NCBI RefSeq assembly: GCF_004664715.2
Contig: NC_051086.1
Coordinates: 74,365,486-74,429,485, forward strand
Direction: 5' to 3'
DNA: 64,000 bases
Origin: Peromyscus leucopus
Lineage: Eukaryota > Chordata > Mammalia > Rodentia > Cricetidae
Of this stretch, positions 30,321 through 42,776 are shown one piece after another. Under the pieces are notes generated by a model. That model ran no database searches. It saw only the letters and a list, made by a program, of their open reading frames with translations, and had not been told where the DNA came from. The translations under genes were made by a program, and so were the position numbers. The stretch's first letter is position 1, and every line of letters starts with the position of its first letter.

Positions 30321-30822
30321 TGTGGTGGTAATCTAATTGTACTGAATTATTATTTTGATTGTATGTTAATAAATAAAGTTGTCTGGGGGTCAGAGCTATT
30401 AGAGCCATAGCAAGAGTGTGGCGGTGGTGGCACACGCCTTTAATCCCATAGATATCTGTGTGTTCAGGGTCAGAGCTATTAGAGCCATAGCAAGAGTGTG
30501 GCGGTGGTGGCACACACCTTTAATCCCATAAGATCTCTGTGTGTTCAGGGATACAGCCAGCATTGGAGACATATGCCTTTAAGACCTAGGGGGCTGTACA
30601 TTCAGACAGTGACGAGGCAGTCATGTGTTTGGGTTTACAACCAATGAGAAGGCAGAACAACATACTATAAAAAAACGAACCGACAGGAAGTAGGTCTCTT
30701 TTCGCGAAGCTGGGACAGCAGGAGGAAGGGTGAGATTTTAGCTCTGAGCTCTGACCTCTCGGCTTTCTCTTTTACATTGTTTCTGTGTTTCTTATTTAAT
30801 AAGACGGTTGGATACATCAATA
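30321..30822 (+). mobile_element. Solo ERV LTR carrying B1-like modules (copy 2)
   Basis: It runs from TGTGGTGGTAATC to GGATACATCAATA and is flanked by ATTTAT at 30315-30320 and 30823-30828. It shares GTTAATAAATAAAG, CACACGCCTTTAATCCCA, CCAATGAGAAGGCAGAAC and TTCTTATTTAATAAGAC with the copies at 13457, 61828 and 63667. The terminal CAATA, instead of CTACA in the 63667 copy, is probably a mutation. Confidence 0.8.
30388..30547 (+). repeat. 80-bp tandem duplication inside the LTR
   Basis: GGTCAGAGCTATTAGAGCCA recurs 80 bp apart, and the two copies are nearly identical over the full unit. The other LTR copies in the window have the unit once. Confidence 0.92.
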
Positions 30823-30828
30823 ATTTAT

Positions 30829-31164
30829 ATCTTTCCAATCACCAGGAGAGGATATAGCAGCATTGCTTGGTAAGTGATATTTCTGAATCTGAGACCTGTG
30901 CAGTTATTATGAATGTTTAGAGCATTTAAAAATGTAATACTTGGACAATCTGTGTCAAAATGTTGAATATAAACGCTGGTTGTTCTGAGATGGGATGTCC
31001 CATTTCTACCCAGCTGTTTGAATGTCAGTGTCTTATCTGTACCCTCGGATTGTCTTTTGCTTCTGTGCTGGCCACTTACGGGCAAGTTAATGATAATTAC
31101 ATTTCGATATGAATTGAGACAGTCAAGTCTACCAAACCTCATGTGTGAATCTGTATCTGATGTT
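30829..31164. other. Unique sequence
   Basis: No repeat is recognised. A 105-codon minus frame (30825-31142) has no recognisable domain. AATGATAATTACATTTCG at about 31088 is homeodomain-like. Confidence 0.45.
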
Positions 31165-31545
31165 ACACTTCGAATCAGAAATCTCTATTAAAGGCTCATG
31201 TTTGTATCCTCATCCTCTAGCACGTAGCACTATTTTGGCAAAGTGAAGAAATGTTGGGATGCTAAGCTTGGCTAGCAGAAGTAGGTCACTAAAGGTGAGC
31301 ATTTGAAGGCTGTATAGAGGCTTCTGGTTCTAGCACTATCTATTTCTTCACCCACCAAGATGTGAGGAGCTTCTACCACATGTTCTTGCTGCCATGGATG
31401 GGGCTGTTCCACCATGCCTTCCCTGCTAGGATGAATTAAAGTACCCCGAAACTGTGAGCCAAGTAAGTGTATCCCCCATTAGTTGATTCTGTCAGGAATT
31501 TTCATTGCAGTAATATAAGTGTCATGAATACACCTGGGTTCTTAG
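31165..31545 (+). mobile_element. MaLR LTR (ORR1/MLT-like), old
   Basis: AAAGGCTCATGTTTGTATCC, AGCAGAAGTAGGTCACTAAA, AGATGTGAGGAGCTTCTACC, ACTGTGAGCCAAGTAAG and TCAGGAATTTTCATTGCAGT follow the MaLR LTR order. Confidence 0.65.
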
Positions 31546-31697
31546 AACAAATATGTTTTGTCGCTTCTCTGTAAGTCAGGATATCAGTATATAGGGATGA
31601 TTGTGTATAAAAAGCCTTTGGTATTCCACTGACAGCTCATATTGAGAATAGATAACTGCTTGGTAGATGTTGAATGAAATAGGGAAATCTTTAAGGA

Positions 31698-31699
<2 letters not shown>

Positions 31700-31745
<46 letters not shown>
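31700..31745. repeat. (GT)n microsatellite
   Basis: About 23 uninterrupted GT units. Confidence 0.97.
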
Positions 31746-31748
<3 letters not shown>

Positions 31749-32339
31749 GGAGATAATATCAATTAAGACTTGCCAATGGGAGCTTGATCATCCTGGATTG
31801 TGTCAATCTGATATATAACATGTTGTTATTTCTTCTCCACATATAACTGGAGGATCTTCCTTCTTAGATAGCCACAAAGATGCTTTCTGAAGACAGCTTA
31901 TGAGCCCACCGTGGTAAATATAGCATGTATCACAGATCTATGTGGGAAGCAACTTCTCAATTTTATGGGACTCCAATTTACTAACTGTGAGGACATTGTT
32001 ATTGTTTGTGACTTTGTAGAAGAATCTTCTCTATAAATTCCACAAAACAAACCTGCCCATGAGAGCAATATTCTCACTGGGACTTTTCTTTTTCCTTAAA
32101 TATTTTCTTCTTTCATCACAAGGGAAATCAAGAACAAAAGGTGAAAGAGTTTAGTTAAAAATATTAATGGTATGTATTAACTATCCAACCACCAAGCAAA
32201 AACAAAAGGAGATGTGAGGAGGGGGCTAGCAAAAAGTGGTCAGAGCAGTCCAGTTCTCTAGGCGTGATGGATCGTCGCAGTGGTTATTCATTGCATTGGG
32301 AATAGATTTAAGGGTTGGAAATTACTGGAGTTGCCTATG
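31746..32339. other. Unique sequence
   Basis: No repeat or exon is recognised. Confidence 0.45.
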
Positions 32340-32372
32340 AAGGAAGAGGTTTTTTCCCTTCCATCCCCCCTC

Positions 32373-32429
<57 letters not shown>

Positions 32430-32768
32430 CTCTGTGTATGTGTGTGTGTACGTGTTCTTGTATGGTGGTGAGCACATTTGTCGGAGTTTACCTGCATGTG
32501 TATGCCTGTGGAAGCCTAAAATTTATGTTGGGAATCATCTTTGATTGCTCTTTTACCTTATTGATTGAGGTAGGGTCTCTCAATCAAAACCCGAGCTCCT
32601 CACTAATGGCTACTCTTGCTAGCCAGCTTGCTCTGGATCACTCTGTCTCAGCCTTCCAAGGCTACAATGACAGGAATGCTACCTCCCTACCTGGGTTTCT
32701 GAGGACCCAGACTCTGGTCCTTAAACTTGTGCAGCAAGTACTTTAACTTCTGAGCCCTCTCCCTAGGC
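32340..32768 (-). mobile_element. B4-type SINE with long (TG)n tail
   Basis: The plus strand shows a (TG)n tract (32379-32448), then TTTACCTTATTGATTGAGGT, AGGGTCTCTCAATCAAAACC, CAGCCTTCCAAGGCTACAAT and CTTAAACTTGTGCAGCAAGT...GAGCCCTCTCCCTAGGCCC, the reversed ID head. The tract is the B4 tail. Confidence 0.8.
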
Positions 32769-33744
32769 CCAGGAAGAATATTTTATGAGCCCCTTTGTAC
32801 ATTTGAAGCTACCAGAATTCTTTTTGAATTCTGTACCAGCCTAGCCTTATTGCCTGGAGACCGAAACACTTCACTTAAACAAGAGGCTGGGGGTGGATCT
32901 CACAGCACCTTCTTTCCAGCATTGATCCAAGAAAGTTAGAAACAAATGAATCCCTTGCCACTCAGGGGCTAGAAGAGATTTCCAAAACTACAGAAGAGCA
33001 GTTTTGAGAAGACTCTAAAGGATTGTGGTTCTCAACTTTATCTTCACTCTGGAGGCCTTTGCTAAAACTAAAGTTGACAACAGCCTGGTGAAAATGGTTC
33101 GAAACTCAATACTTAACTTTTGTCTGTTTTACTACAATCTGGGTCCTTCAGGAAGTTTCATTGGTCAGTACTTGGAAGTTACTTGACTATCATAAATGCA
33201 ACCTCTACTTACAGAGAACTTGAAAACCAAAAGAAAGAAAAATCACATCACATAGCCAGATGACCTTTCACCATTTGTGTATACATGCCTGTTGGCATGT
33301 GTTTGCTTTCAAAGCCTTGCAGATAATTTCCAAAACACAATTTGATGTCTCTTTTTGTTTGAAATTTAAATATTAAAATTACATGACCTTTGAAGATATG
33401 TATTTGCCAGTGGCTCTCCCCTTTCCCTAGTCCTATATACATAGTTATCCAATTGTTGCCTTAATTGGCCAAATGCCTTTATACCTGTCTTAAGGATAGC
33501 CTACAAGGTAAAAGGAATTATGGTCTTTTTGAAGCATTATATTGCAAAAAGAACAGTCTAAAGTTCATACATATCTATATATCTATAGCTTCCATGAAGG
33601 GACCTGAGGTGGAAGGCAACCTTTGATTGCTTTGATGAGTAACAGGAACGAAAAGGAGAGAGCTAGGTAGGGGAAAATGTCCTATATCTCTGCTTGCTCC
33701 TTTGCCTTTTCCACAGGAGAAATAGCTTGTAAGTTTTACTGTTT
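32769..33744. other. Unique sequence
   Basis: No repeat or exon is recognised. Confidence 0.45.
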
Positions 33745-33965
33745 AGAACAGGACTTAGCAAGCTTTGTCTTCCAGTGGCAAGGAAGTAAATCTTTTAGAT
33801 TTAACTGATTGTATCATCAGGTAACCATTTAACTCTACCATCAGGGAGGGAAAGTAGCTCTAGATGATAGGTAGGCAAATGGGCATAGGTGCGTGACAAA
33901 TAAACCTTTATTTATAAGAAGGAGAAGTGGGCCTCTAGCAGGGCTGGGTTTGACCTGAAGATGTA
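33745..33965 (+). mobile_element. hAT-Charlie type DNA transposon relic
   Basis: AGCAAGCTTTGTCTTCCAGT, GGAAGTAAATCTTTTAGATT, AACTCTACCATCAGGGAGGG and ACAAATAAACCTTTATTTAT follow a non-autonomous Charlie-type element common in mammals. The termini are eroded. A minus-strand relative lies at 56036-56310. Confidence 0.65.
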
Positions 33966-36029
33966 GTTTTTTTGACCTGTGATTTCTAGCCCAAGGTATC
34001 GAATAGAGGCAGGGCTCATCAGAAGACAGGGTCACAGTGTTTTTAAAAGTTTGTGCACATTGACTTTATGTCCTGCAACCTAACCAAATTCATTTATTAC
34101 TTGAAACAGGGTTGCTTTCTCTTGTCTCAGGTTGCTCCGTCTGTTTACCCCTTTCTAGTCTTGAAACTACTGAACTGAGATAGCCCACTCATGGGGTGGG
34201 TCATCTTCTCTCTTCCTTCCCCATTTAAAGATTGGCTATTGCTCTGGGCTAGATGCTAGAAACTGGATGCAAGTTTCCATGCAAGGAGCAGATGACCATG
34301 CATAGGCTTGAGTCTCTTCTTTTTGTTAGAACCTGTTGTTCTTACCAGTTACCTTTAAAGAGTGTTGGGCAAGGCTCAGATAATAGCAAAGAAGACTGTC
34401 TCTTAATTACTATCTTCTGAGTTGAGCTCTTCCGGAGATCTTGCTTGATAAAACCATAGAACACAGAGTGTGATTTGGAAATTCGTGGGTCCTATAATTA
34501 AATGCTTTTAAAATTAACCTCAATTATTTTTGTAGGAGCAATGCTTTTTTGAATGCCTTGTCAAAATGGTATTTTCCACCATGGACTATGGATAAATTCT
34601 TTCAAAAAAAAATTGCTCGAGCGTCTTTCTGCATGTGACTGAGAGGACAGTACTGAGAGGTGGCAGGAGGCCAGATGGTCTAATCTGATTGCAGGATCAG
34701 GGCTTCTGGCTACTCTCATGGGATCTTCTGAGAGGAAACTCTAATGAAAAATAGATTAGATTTTTACCAAGTGCAGCTTCAGGTGTCAAATGCTTACATC
34801 ATGCCATTTCCCATCCTCATTACAATTACTGCCATAAGAACTGATCCACATTATACTTTTTTTTTTTTTTTGGCTCCTCTTTGCAATTTTCGCAGGAAAA
34901 AGCAAAAAGGCCTAGGACTGCATTATCTGTGCAGCACAGGGCAGCACTGGTTTCTATAGTAATAGGGTTGGTTTGCTTGCCCAGGCAATATGTTTGGGGA
35001 CACGAGCTATGAAAACTCATTTTCTTAGTTGGAAAATCCACAGCCTGTAGAGTAGAAGACGGACTCTGTGCAGAGAAGAGAGTCAGCGGTAGAAGATGGG
35101 AGCACAATTTGTGTATCCAAAAAGATGTAAGTAAAATACTGAGATACATTGTGAGAGGAAAGTCACTTAACTAATTATACTAGCTATGGGGGCAAAAACC
35201 AAAATAGTAAAAGGGCCATATCATCACCAGTTAACTATCTTATGAATAGAATTTTTTTTGTATTAAGATATTGGAATAATGCTGCCTCTAAGGGAGTGAT
35301 TATAAAAGCACGAGTAATATGGGAGACCAGGGAGAGATTTTTCTAGTCTGTTCTCTGCATTATTCAGAAAGTAATGGAATCATGAATGTCAAAGGTCAGT
35401 AATGACCAAAATGTGAGCCTGCTCGGTATCTTTGAATCTCAAGCCATTGTTCTTCATTTCAACCATGATTTCTTATCTCAAAGAATAAATGGTTCTGGAC
35501 TAATTTATCACCTCTAGGTCTTTGTAGCGATTGTCTCATGTGGCTTTTTATTATTGGTGTTCTGAAGGGTTCTTGTCTTAAGAGATGATCCATGGGACAA
35601 GAGCTTTTATGCTTCCACACACTGGAAGGGTGCCGCTCACTACACTTTGCTTTCAGTTCGTTCTATGCCATGTTTATGTACCACAGGTCCTGAAACGTCT
35701 TGCATTGAAGAGACTGTTTAACTATCTGTAGTCCAGGGTTTGGGGGAATATTTTCCTCAACATCACTTTTTTGGTGTGTGTTAACCAGATGGTATAGAAC
35801 CCAATCTGACAACACTGGAGGTGGTAAAGCTGTTCACTTACTCCTGACCCATTAACCAGTACTTTTCTTGATTAAGATGTTAACTATGTCCCTGGTCAAA
35901 AGTCTTCGTCATGGAATGAAAAGCAAGTTGGCCTATTGTCCGACTTGTAATGCTCTTGATTTTATGAACACATTCTTCCAGCCTCACAATGGCCCTGTGT
36001 GTAGACATTAGTCCCCTTATTTTGTCTAA
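33966..36029. other. Unique sequence
   Basis: No repeat or exon is recognised, apart from a short T-run at 34858-34871. Confidence 0.45.
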
Positions 36030-36037
36030 GGAACTTG

Positions 36038-36044
<7 letters not shown>

Positions 36045-36098
<54 letters not shown>

Positions 36099-36245
36099 GT
36101 TTTTCGAGACAGGGTTTCTCTGTGTAGCTTTGCGCCTTTCCTGGGACTCACTTGGTAGCCCAGGCTGGCCTCGAACTCATAGAGATCCGCCTGGCTCTGC
36201 CTCCCGAGTGCTGGGATTAAAGGCGTGCGCCACCACCGCCCGGCT
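36045..36245 (-). mobile_element. Young B1 SINE with 53-57 nt poly-T and target duplications
   Basis: The 15-bp repeat GGAACTTGAGATTTT lies at 36030-36044 and 36246-36260. The poly-T runs to 36097. The body reads GAGACAGGGTTTCTCTGTGT, GCGCCTTTCCTGG, GCTGGCCTCGAACTCATAGA and GTGCTGGGATTAAAGGCGTG. Low divergence, an intact tail and exact duplications mark it as recent. Confidence 0.97.
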
Positions 36246-36260
36246 GGAACTTGAGATTTT

Positions 36261-38555
36261 GAGAGACAAAGTAGGCTTTCCCTGGGTATAAGGTAAATCA
36301 GTTGTGTGAAAGAAATAACCACTTAGATGAGTTAGACTGGAAGATGAGACTTCACTAAACTCAGAAGAGCCCCAGAGAACCACTCTGAGCTGGGCATGCG
36401 AACCCTTCTTCTTTTGGTTCTCATAAAACCATGGAGCAGCCACTGTGGCACTCTTTTCCTGGGATTACACATGGCCCCCGAGTTCTTAGCCATGCTATGA
36501 ATGGAGGCAGTTCCCACTAACCCGTGGACATTGATGTGTACATGGATGTACAGATTGTGGAGACTTTTCTTTTCTCTATTTTCCATATTGTTTGTGTACA
36601 TGTGAAGTCTGTTGTATGCTGTGTATTTTGGTTGCTGGAAGGGGGCTTCCCTGAACTGTGGCCTTTTTAGTCTAAGCCTTAAGCTGATATTCAATGATTA
36701 TTCCGAAATAAGCTGACATTTGGGAGTTTGACCTCTCTTTATGTTGTCTCTAATTTGCGATCCAAACCCATTCTTGCTAATTACCCAGTCTATTAAATCT
36801 GGACCACTCTAATTCTTATATTTTATTTTTGTCTCAATTTGTCTGGGTGTTCTGTGTTGCATGGGTCAGTTGAAGGAAGAGGTCACTCCAAAATGCAATT
36901 TTAAGGCCTGTGTAGCAGCAAGAAGGTCCAGCCTCTGATGAACTGGACTGAACTGAACCTCAAACCACCATACAAAGGCATATTTATTGATTGTTACACA
37001 AAGTTGTTTTTTGGGTAAAGTATTTTCTCATACCAAGGTCCCTAATCTAATCTATATGTCTCCCTAAGGAAAGCATCACATGCCTACATGACTCTAGTCT
37101 TTTATTGTGTACCATTTGCAGTACACAATAATCCAAATGCCTCAGGTGTGCCAGAGGCATCTTGCGACCAAAGTCATGTGAATGCTGAAACGCCCCTTCA
37201 GAAAAACCATTCTACAGATCACAGAAAACAATCACTATTTTCCACAATGAATCTTCAAGGTCAAAGTACTTCTGGAAAACAACTATTCACTCTAACGTTT
37301 ACCCTGGATACAATGAAAACTAAATTCCTATGACATCAATTCTAGGGTTTCTTCCTTGGTTTATTTTACCCATTCCCTCTGATAAAGAATACTCCCAAAC
37401 CTATACACCTATCAAAACTCTCATAATGGGTTTCCATCCATGCACTGGACCAGAGGTTGCAGATGAACGATCCAGAGGTATTTTGGATTTAATTTTATGT
37501 AGTAGAACTTAAAGCATTTGAATTATTTTCTCTTAAAAATTGTGATATTTACATAAAACTACTTACATTTCTCTGGACCACAAATATCAAACTAAAGCTG
37601 AGCAGTACAGTCTGTGTACCCTATTGATTATGGCCTAGTTGAGTATTAATTGTTCTATTCAAGTCTTGCTTCTTTGTTACTTTGCTCTCACCCTCAGCTC
37701 TAAGCCAGGTGTTCCGTTCAGACATTGCTAGACTAAACAGGTAACATGGACCTCATCATCTGTCTAAGCAGGCCTCTATACTTCCCATCTCCCTCAACTT
37801 CTACATTAAGAGCAAGAAGTCCATTGCTAACACCTAGTCATTTGACTCCTCCATGTAGACCTAGGAACCAGCTTCTGTGAGCTTCCCATGCCCTGGATTT
37901 TGTTGAACTCTACCCCATCTTTGCTTGGAACACCATTTCTGCTTACGCTGCTAGAGTAGTCTTCATCACCGCCAAACTTTAGTTTTTGCATAAATATAAT
38001 CCATCTCAGAAGTGTCTATTTGTTTAGCAATCCTTCAGAAAGTAATAGTTACATTATTACTTTTTCTGTTGAAAAATTATCAGTTGCTTTCTAGTCCCTG
38101 GTGATTAAAATGTAAACTCCCTCATTATCCTGTTAATTATGGCCCCATTTATTTTGACTCCAATCTTCTTTTCTTGACTGATTTCCTTTATTTTCAATAT
38201 ACTCTGTTACTGCTTCTGGCTTTGTTGACTTCTGTCTTAGTCTGGGATGTCCCCAGATCCCTATATATTTATAATAGTTTAAATCTTAGTTTTCCTTAAT
38301 ACTTGGTCAGTAGCCATAACTTTTCTAAGCCTGTGTTGATCAGTCCATGATTGTACCTGTACATCTTTTCCTTTAACTAATTTACAGTTCCTCTAATTGA
38401 AGCTCTCCAAAATGTAACTATTAGAGTGATTTGAGCTTTGCAAACAATACCATTTCTTAGTATTGGGAAATATCCATGGGATGTTAGGTGTGAGACACCA
38501 TTTTATTGCACAGAGAACACTGATGTCCTTTTCACATGTTTCCTAATGGTGCTTT
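36261..38555. other. Unique sequence with one strong hairpin
   Basis: No transposon is confidently recognised. 36840-37500 could be an old LTR element, but I cannot name it. See the hairpin at 37102-37131. Confidence 0.4.
37102..37131. repeat. 11-bp perfect hairpin, 8-nt loop
   Basis: TTATTGTGTAC (37102-37112) and GTACACAATAA (37121-37131) are perfect reverse complements around CATTTGCA. There is no flanking poly-T or other sign of a small RNA gene. Confidence 0.85.

Positions 38556-38608
<53 letters not shown>
38556..38608. repeat. (TG)n microsatellite
   Basis: About 26 uninterrupted TG units. Confidence 0.97.
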
Positions 38609-38610
<2 letters not shown>

Positions 38611-38635
38611 ATGATATTGTCTACAGCAATGCATT

Positions 38636-38735
38636 GCTGAGGGCTAGGAATAGATTTGTATTTCTGTATCTCCTGCAACTTTCAGCAAGCTATTTGCATA
38701 TAGTAGATACTTAATGAAAGTGGATTAATAAGTGA
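38636..38735 (+). mobile_element. L2 LINE 3' end fragment
   Basis: CTGTATCTCCTGCAACTTTC and ATATAGTAGATACTTAATGA follow the L2 3' end (tail text similar to AGTAGGTGCTCAATAAA). Confidence 0.55.
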
Positions 38736-38759
38736 ATAATGTAGTTCTCCAGGGAGATA

Positions 38760-38965
38760 AGATATTTATTTATTTGTTTGTTTATTTAGACAAAGTCTCA
38801 TGCATGTGGCTGATGTCAAACTTGCTATATAGCTGATTATCACCGAGAACTCATCCTCTTTTCCCACCTCCCAAGTGCTGGGATTTCAGGTATATACCAC
38901 CTTATTCAGTCTGATGTGGTGCCTTGAATTTAACCTAGGACATTGTGCATGCTAGAAAAGCAAGT
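38760..38965 (-). mobile_element. ID-B1 type SINE
   Basis: A TTTA/TTTG-rich tail is followed by GACAAAGTCTCATGCATGTG, CTCCCAAGTGCTGGGATTTC and the reversed ID part TTGTGCATGCTAGAAAAGCA. Confidence 0.7.
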
Positions 38966-39736
38966 CTATGAAAACAACACAATAAAACACTATCTCTCTT
39001 ACTTGTGCTCGGTTTTTTGAAAGTAACTTCTATCATCCTCTGATTCCTTCTTTGGCAGAGACTGGTCTTTCTAGGATTAGTCTCAGGTTTCAACATCTAC
39101 CAAGAAACAGGAATGCAATTAATCTCATGCCAGTATTTCTTATCTCTAGGAAAACCCACACATGAACCAATTCAGACACATTATTTTGTGTGGGGGAAGG
39201 GAAATATTCATTGTAAGAGAATCAGAGAGTCCAGAGGATGATATGAAAATCATGGCTATAAAATGATCTTCCCCATCAAATTGCCCTGGGTGATTTTTTT
39301 TTTTTGTACAATTGTTCGTGGTGATTTATTCAACTTCAAGTATCTTCTAAATTTTCCAGAGAATGATAAGGCCAAATTACCTGCTGGTGCCGAATCTTTC
39401 AGCAGGATTACTTAAGAGAACACTTTGGGGGCAGTTTTCTGCTTTGATGGTATTATGGTCCATTCACCATTTAACAATGGTGAGATGATTGTCATTTAGG
39501 GGATCCATCCTAACTGCACAATGGTTTCTGATTATGATAAGACCACGATTGTTGCTGATTAGAGTACTGCACTGTGGCTGGCTGTCAGTGCCCCATATCT
39601 TCTTAGGAAAAGGTGGCACCTGTAAAAATTAATAATGCATGAGTGGAGAAATCTCTGAGACAGCATTTCTGTTAAGGCCAGAAGGAAAGACAGAATCAAA
39701 CTTTCTCAGTCTCCCAAGTTTCTTGATCTATTCATA
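38966..39736. other. Unique sequence
   Basis: No repeat or exon is recognised. Confidence 0.45.
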
Positions 39737-39865
39737 CCAAGGAGTTTGTATTGAGCACCTGTGTTGTGCTTTTCACTATGCCAGCAGCTGTTATAGATCA
39801 GACAAGATAAATATAAGGCATTATTCCCACCCTCCAGTAGTTTGTAATCACTTTGGATGAGACAA
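39737..39865 (-). mobile_element. L2 LINE 3' end fragment
   Basis: TTTGTATTGAGCACCTGTGT, ATGCCAGCAGCTGTTATAGA and CACCCTCCAGTAGTTTGTAA follow the reverse complement of the L2 3' end. Confidence 0.55.
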
Positions 39866-40722
39866 GACATTTAAATAGATACAATTAAAAGGCAATGCAA
39901 GACACCATGCAGCAGGCTGCAAAGCACACTGTGTAATTAGAGATCGTGATTGTGTTTTAAGAAAGAAGAGTGAGGACTGGACTCAAGCCTGGCTCTTGTT
40001 TTATCTGAGATTATTGTGAAACACATAAATAAGAAACAAGACCACTCACAGAGCTGTTTGTCTTTCTCTTTGGGTAAGGAAGTTGAATTCCATGGAAACC
40101 CAAGAGTTTTTAAGGATGCCCTGAGTAATTCCTAATGTATGCTATGTTCATTATCCCATAGGTGCCAGAGCATGAATGACCTCTTCCTAACAACGGCCTC
40201 TCAATATTTGCATTCTCAGAGTAGTTTGATTTACCATTGGGCTATTGGTTATCATCATCAGTGGCAGCCTCTGATCCACCTCTTAGCAGCCTTTGCATTC
40301 TGTCTTTCCTGCTGTCTTTCTTGGTGAGTGTTCTCTCTGCAGTGACCTATGGTGTTCAAGAAAAGATTTTTAAATTGACATATGGAAAGATACTAGTATC
40401 CAGGAGAGTTTATTAAGCCCACAGCCAATGAATGTGGTTCATGCCAATGCCTTTAAAAGAATGAGAGTCTGCAAAGCTGCAGGACACTGGATCGTGTTAG
40501 CACCAGCAATGAGATGGGATTTTGAACAGTGTGAAACGGACGTTCTGTTCTGTAATTGACAGTGTGTGGTAGAAAGGAAGAGATCACAGCACTGGAAAGA
40601 TGGAGAAGGAAAAAGATGAAGAAGGAGAAGGGACACATTTACGTAGGTGTCAGTTGCCAGTGACTTTTGGAGTCTGTTGTTTTTCTATGAACACATTAGT
40701 GGAAAAATACTTTATTATATAT

Positions 40723-40759
<37 letters not shown>

Positions 40760-42776
40760 CTCTTTAGCAGTAACTTAAGGGTCAGGCAAGGAAGTAGAAT
40801 TCTTCTGGAAGGAATATTATTCTATAGAGGTGACTTTGGGGCCCCTACCATTTTTTCCCCCTGTTTTAAGTGTTAACTCGAAACTTTAAATGAAATGAAA
40901 CCTCCTGGATTATTTAGAAACACTTCAGGCAAGGCTCTACCAGATGGTTCCTAAGCCCCCTTTCCGCTCTTGATTTTGAGACTCTCTGTTTCTCAAGAAA
41001 GCTGGCTGTGTTTAATTTAAACATAGTCAAAGCATAGACTCTGTTGAGCAACCTACAATGTTGGCCAAGCAGCTGAGACAGTATGTAGAGACTTGTGTGA
41101 AATGCACGCTTCCCAGTGTGATTTCTGGGTTGTATTCCCCCACCTCCTTCTTCCATCCATCTGTTCTTTCACATTTCATCATGACCCCTAACTGGAAGGA
41201 GACCAGGATCCAAAGATAAACTAAACATGACCAACAGCTTACAGTCCAACAACACAGACAAAGACACCCCACATGTAACTTGGGAAGGAAACAGGGAGAA
41301 AAGATGCCTGAATCATCTATGGAGGGGAGGTAGAGATGTTTCTAAGACAGAGCTGAGTTTTGCTGCCCCATGAGAGTTACCTGGGAAAAGCATTGAAGGG
41401 CCTTCTGATTACATATGATAGGACTTTAATGATATTGTTTAATTCATATGATAGTAGAAAAATTTGTCTTTGTAATTGTATTTGATTGCCATGTGCTACA
41501 AATGAATACACATGCTATAATCATTATAAACTTGTAAAGGAAAGTGCTTCAAAGAAAAACAAGGCATCCATCGTCCATAGTTTGGCTATATCACTTACAC
41601 TTGAGCACTGACTTTCTATTGTCCTGGTCATGTGTAAAAGACTCAGAAGACCAAATGCCACCACTGCTGATATCTGCGACTTTGAATAGTTGGGTTAATT
41701 GCTTCACTTGGTAGCCATCTGAAGTAGCCACCTAAGGAAATGTTGTATATGTTCTGTTACTGTGGGCTTTGAACTTGTGCTCTGGTGGTAGCTACACATA
41801 TGTTAACAGATTTCTCAGGGACTTGACTTTGCCAACAACTCTTAATGTGTCTCCCTTATCAACAAGATTGGGAAATGATGCCATTTCACTTCATGGTGTT
41901 GCAGTGAGGATCAGCCAGTGATGTGTACAAACATCCTTCCTGGTTAATCTCTAACAGCATGCTGCACTTGTAAAGAAACATCAAACCAAACCTCTTTAGG
42001 AGATTCTTCATGTTTGTCTTTTTTAGTCACTTTCATATGAAGTTAAATGATCACTCAAGGGTAACTGATCATGCCCAGCTATCTCCTTTTCTTTCTATAT
42101 AAATTACTAGCTCAATCTCCCCCTCTTTCTCCTTGCCCTGTAACAAATTATGGAGCTAATTTGTTTGCTCCCTTGTCAAGGTTTATTGTCACTTAAGATT
42201 CACTGTGACCCGTAAGACAGTGTAGGGGTTGAATTACTGTGGTCAAAATGTTAGGAATTGGGAAGCTTGGATGTGATTAGAGGAGTTCAAACTCAGATCC
42301 AGTAAGAAAACTTCACGGAAATGCAAGGTGGGAATTCCAGCTTGATGGCCCTCGTGGTGATTATGAACTTTGAAGTCTGAAAAGGATTCCAAGGAGAAAC
42401 CAGTTCAGCCACATCCCTTCCACCTGAAGTGGAAATGAGGCCACAGTGATTGTGGCCTGGAGATAACAAAAGGAGCAGAACTCAGGCCCCTCAGCCTATA
42501 CCACTTCCCAGCTATTTTTTCCTTGTCTTTCCTTTATATATTTTATTTTCTAGTGTCCAGTGTATTCTGGATATCTTCATAATCTATTTTTAAGATTTAA
42601 TGTTATTTTGAGAGCACTACTTTGGTTGGGTTCATATTGTTCAATCCAGGAATTCATTGTATTATCCAGGAATGTGATTGATTATGTACGGTAATAGTAT
42701 TGTAACATTTAAATGCAGCCACAGGTATTAAAGTCTTTGTGATATCTAGCTATTTCTTTTGACATAAATTTGTGTC
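39866..42776. other. Unique sequence with one (AC)n tract
   Basis: An (AC)n tract lies at 40725-40758. Otherwise no transposon or exon is recognised. Short frames at 40139-40327 (+) and 41027-41272 (-) have no domain and no codon-quality evidence. Confidence 0.45.

Noticed and set aside
32280..32746. 143-codon frame with a Cys-Val run
   Set aside because: Translation of a (TG)n tail and a reversed B4.
36840..37500. Possible ERVL-like internal region
   Set aside because: Only a vague resemblance; no LTR ends, primer site or protein motif could be shown.
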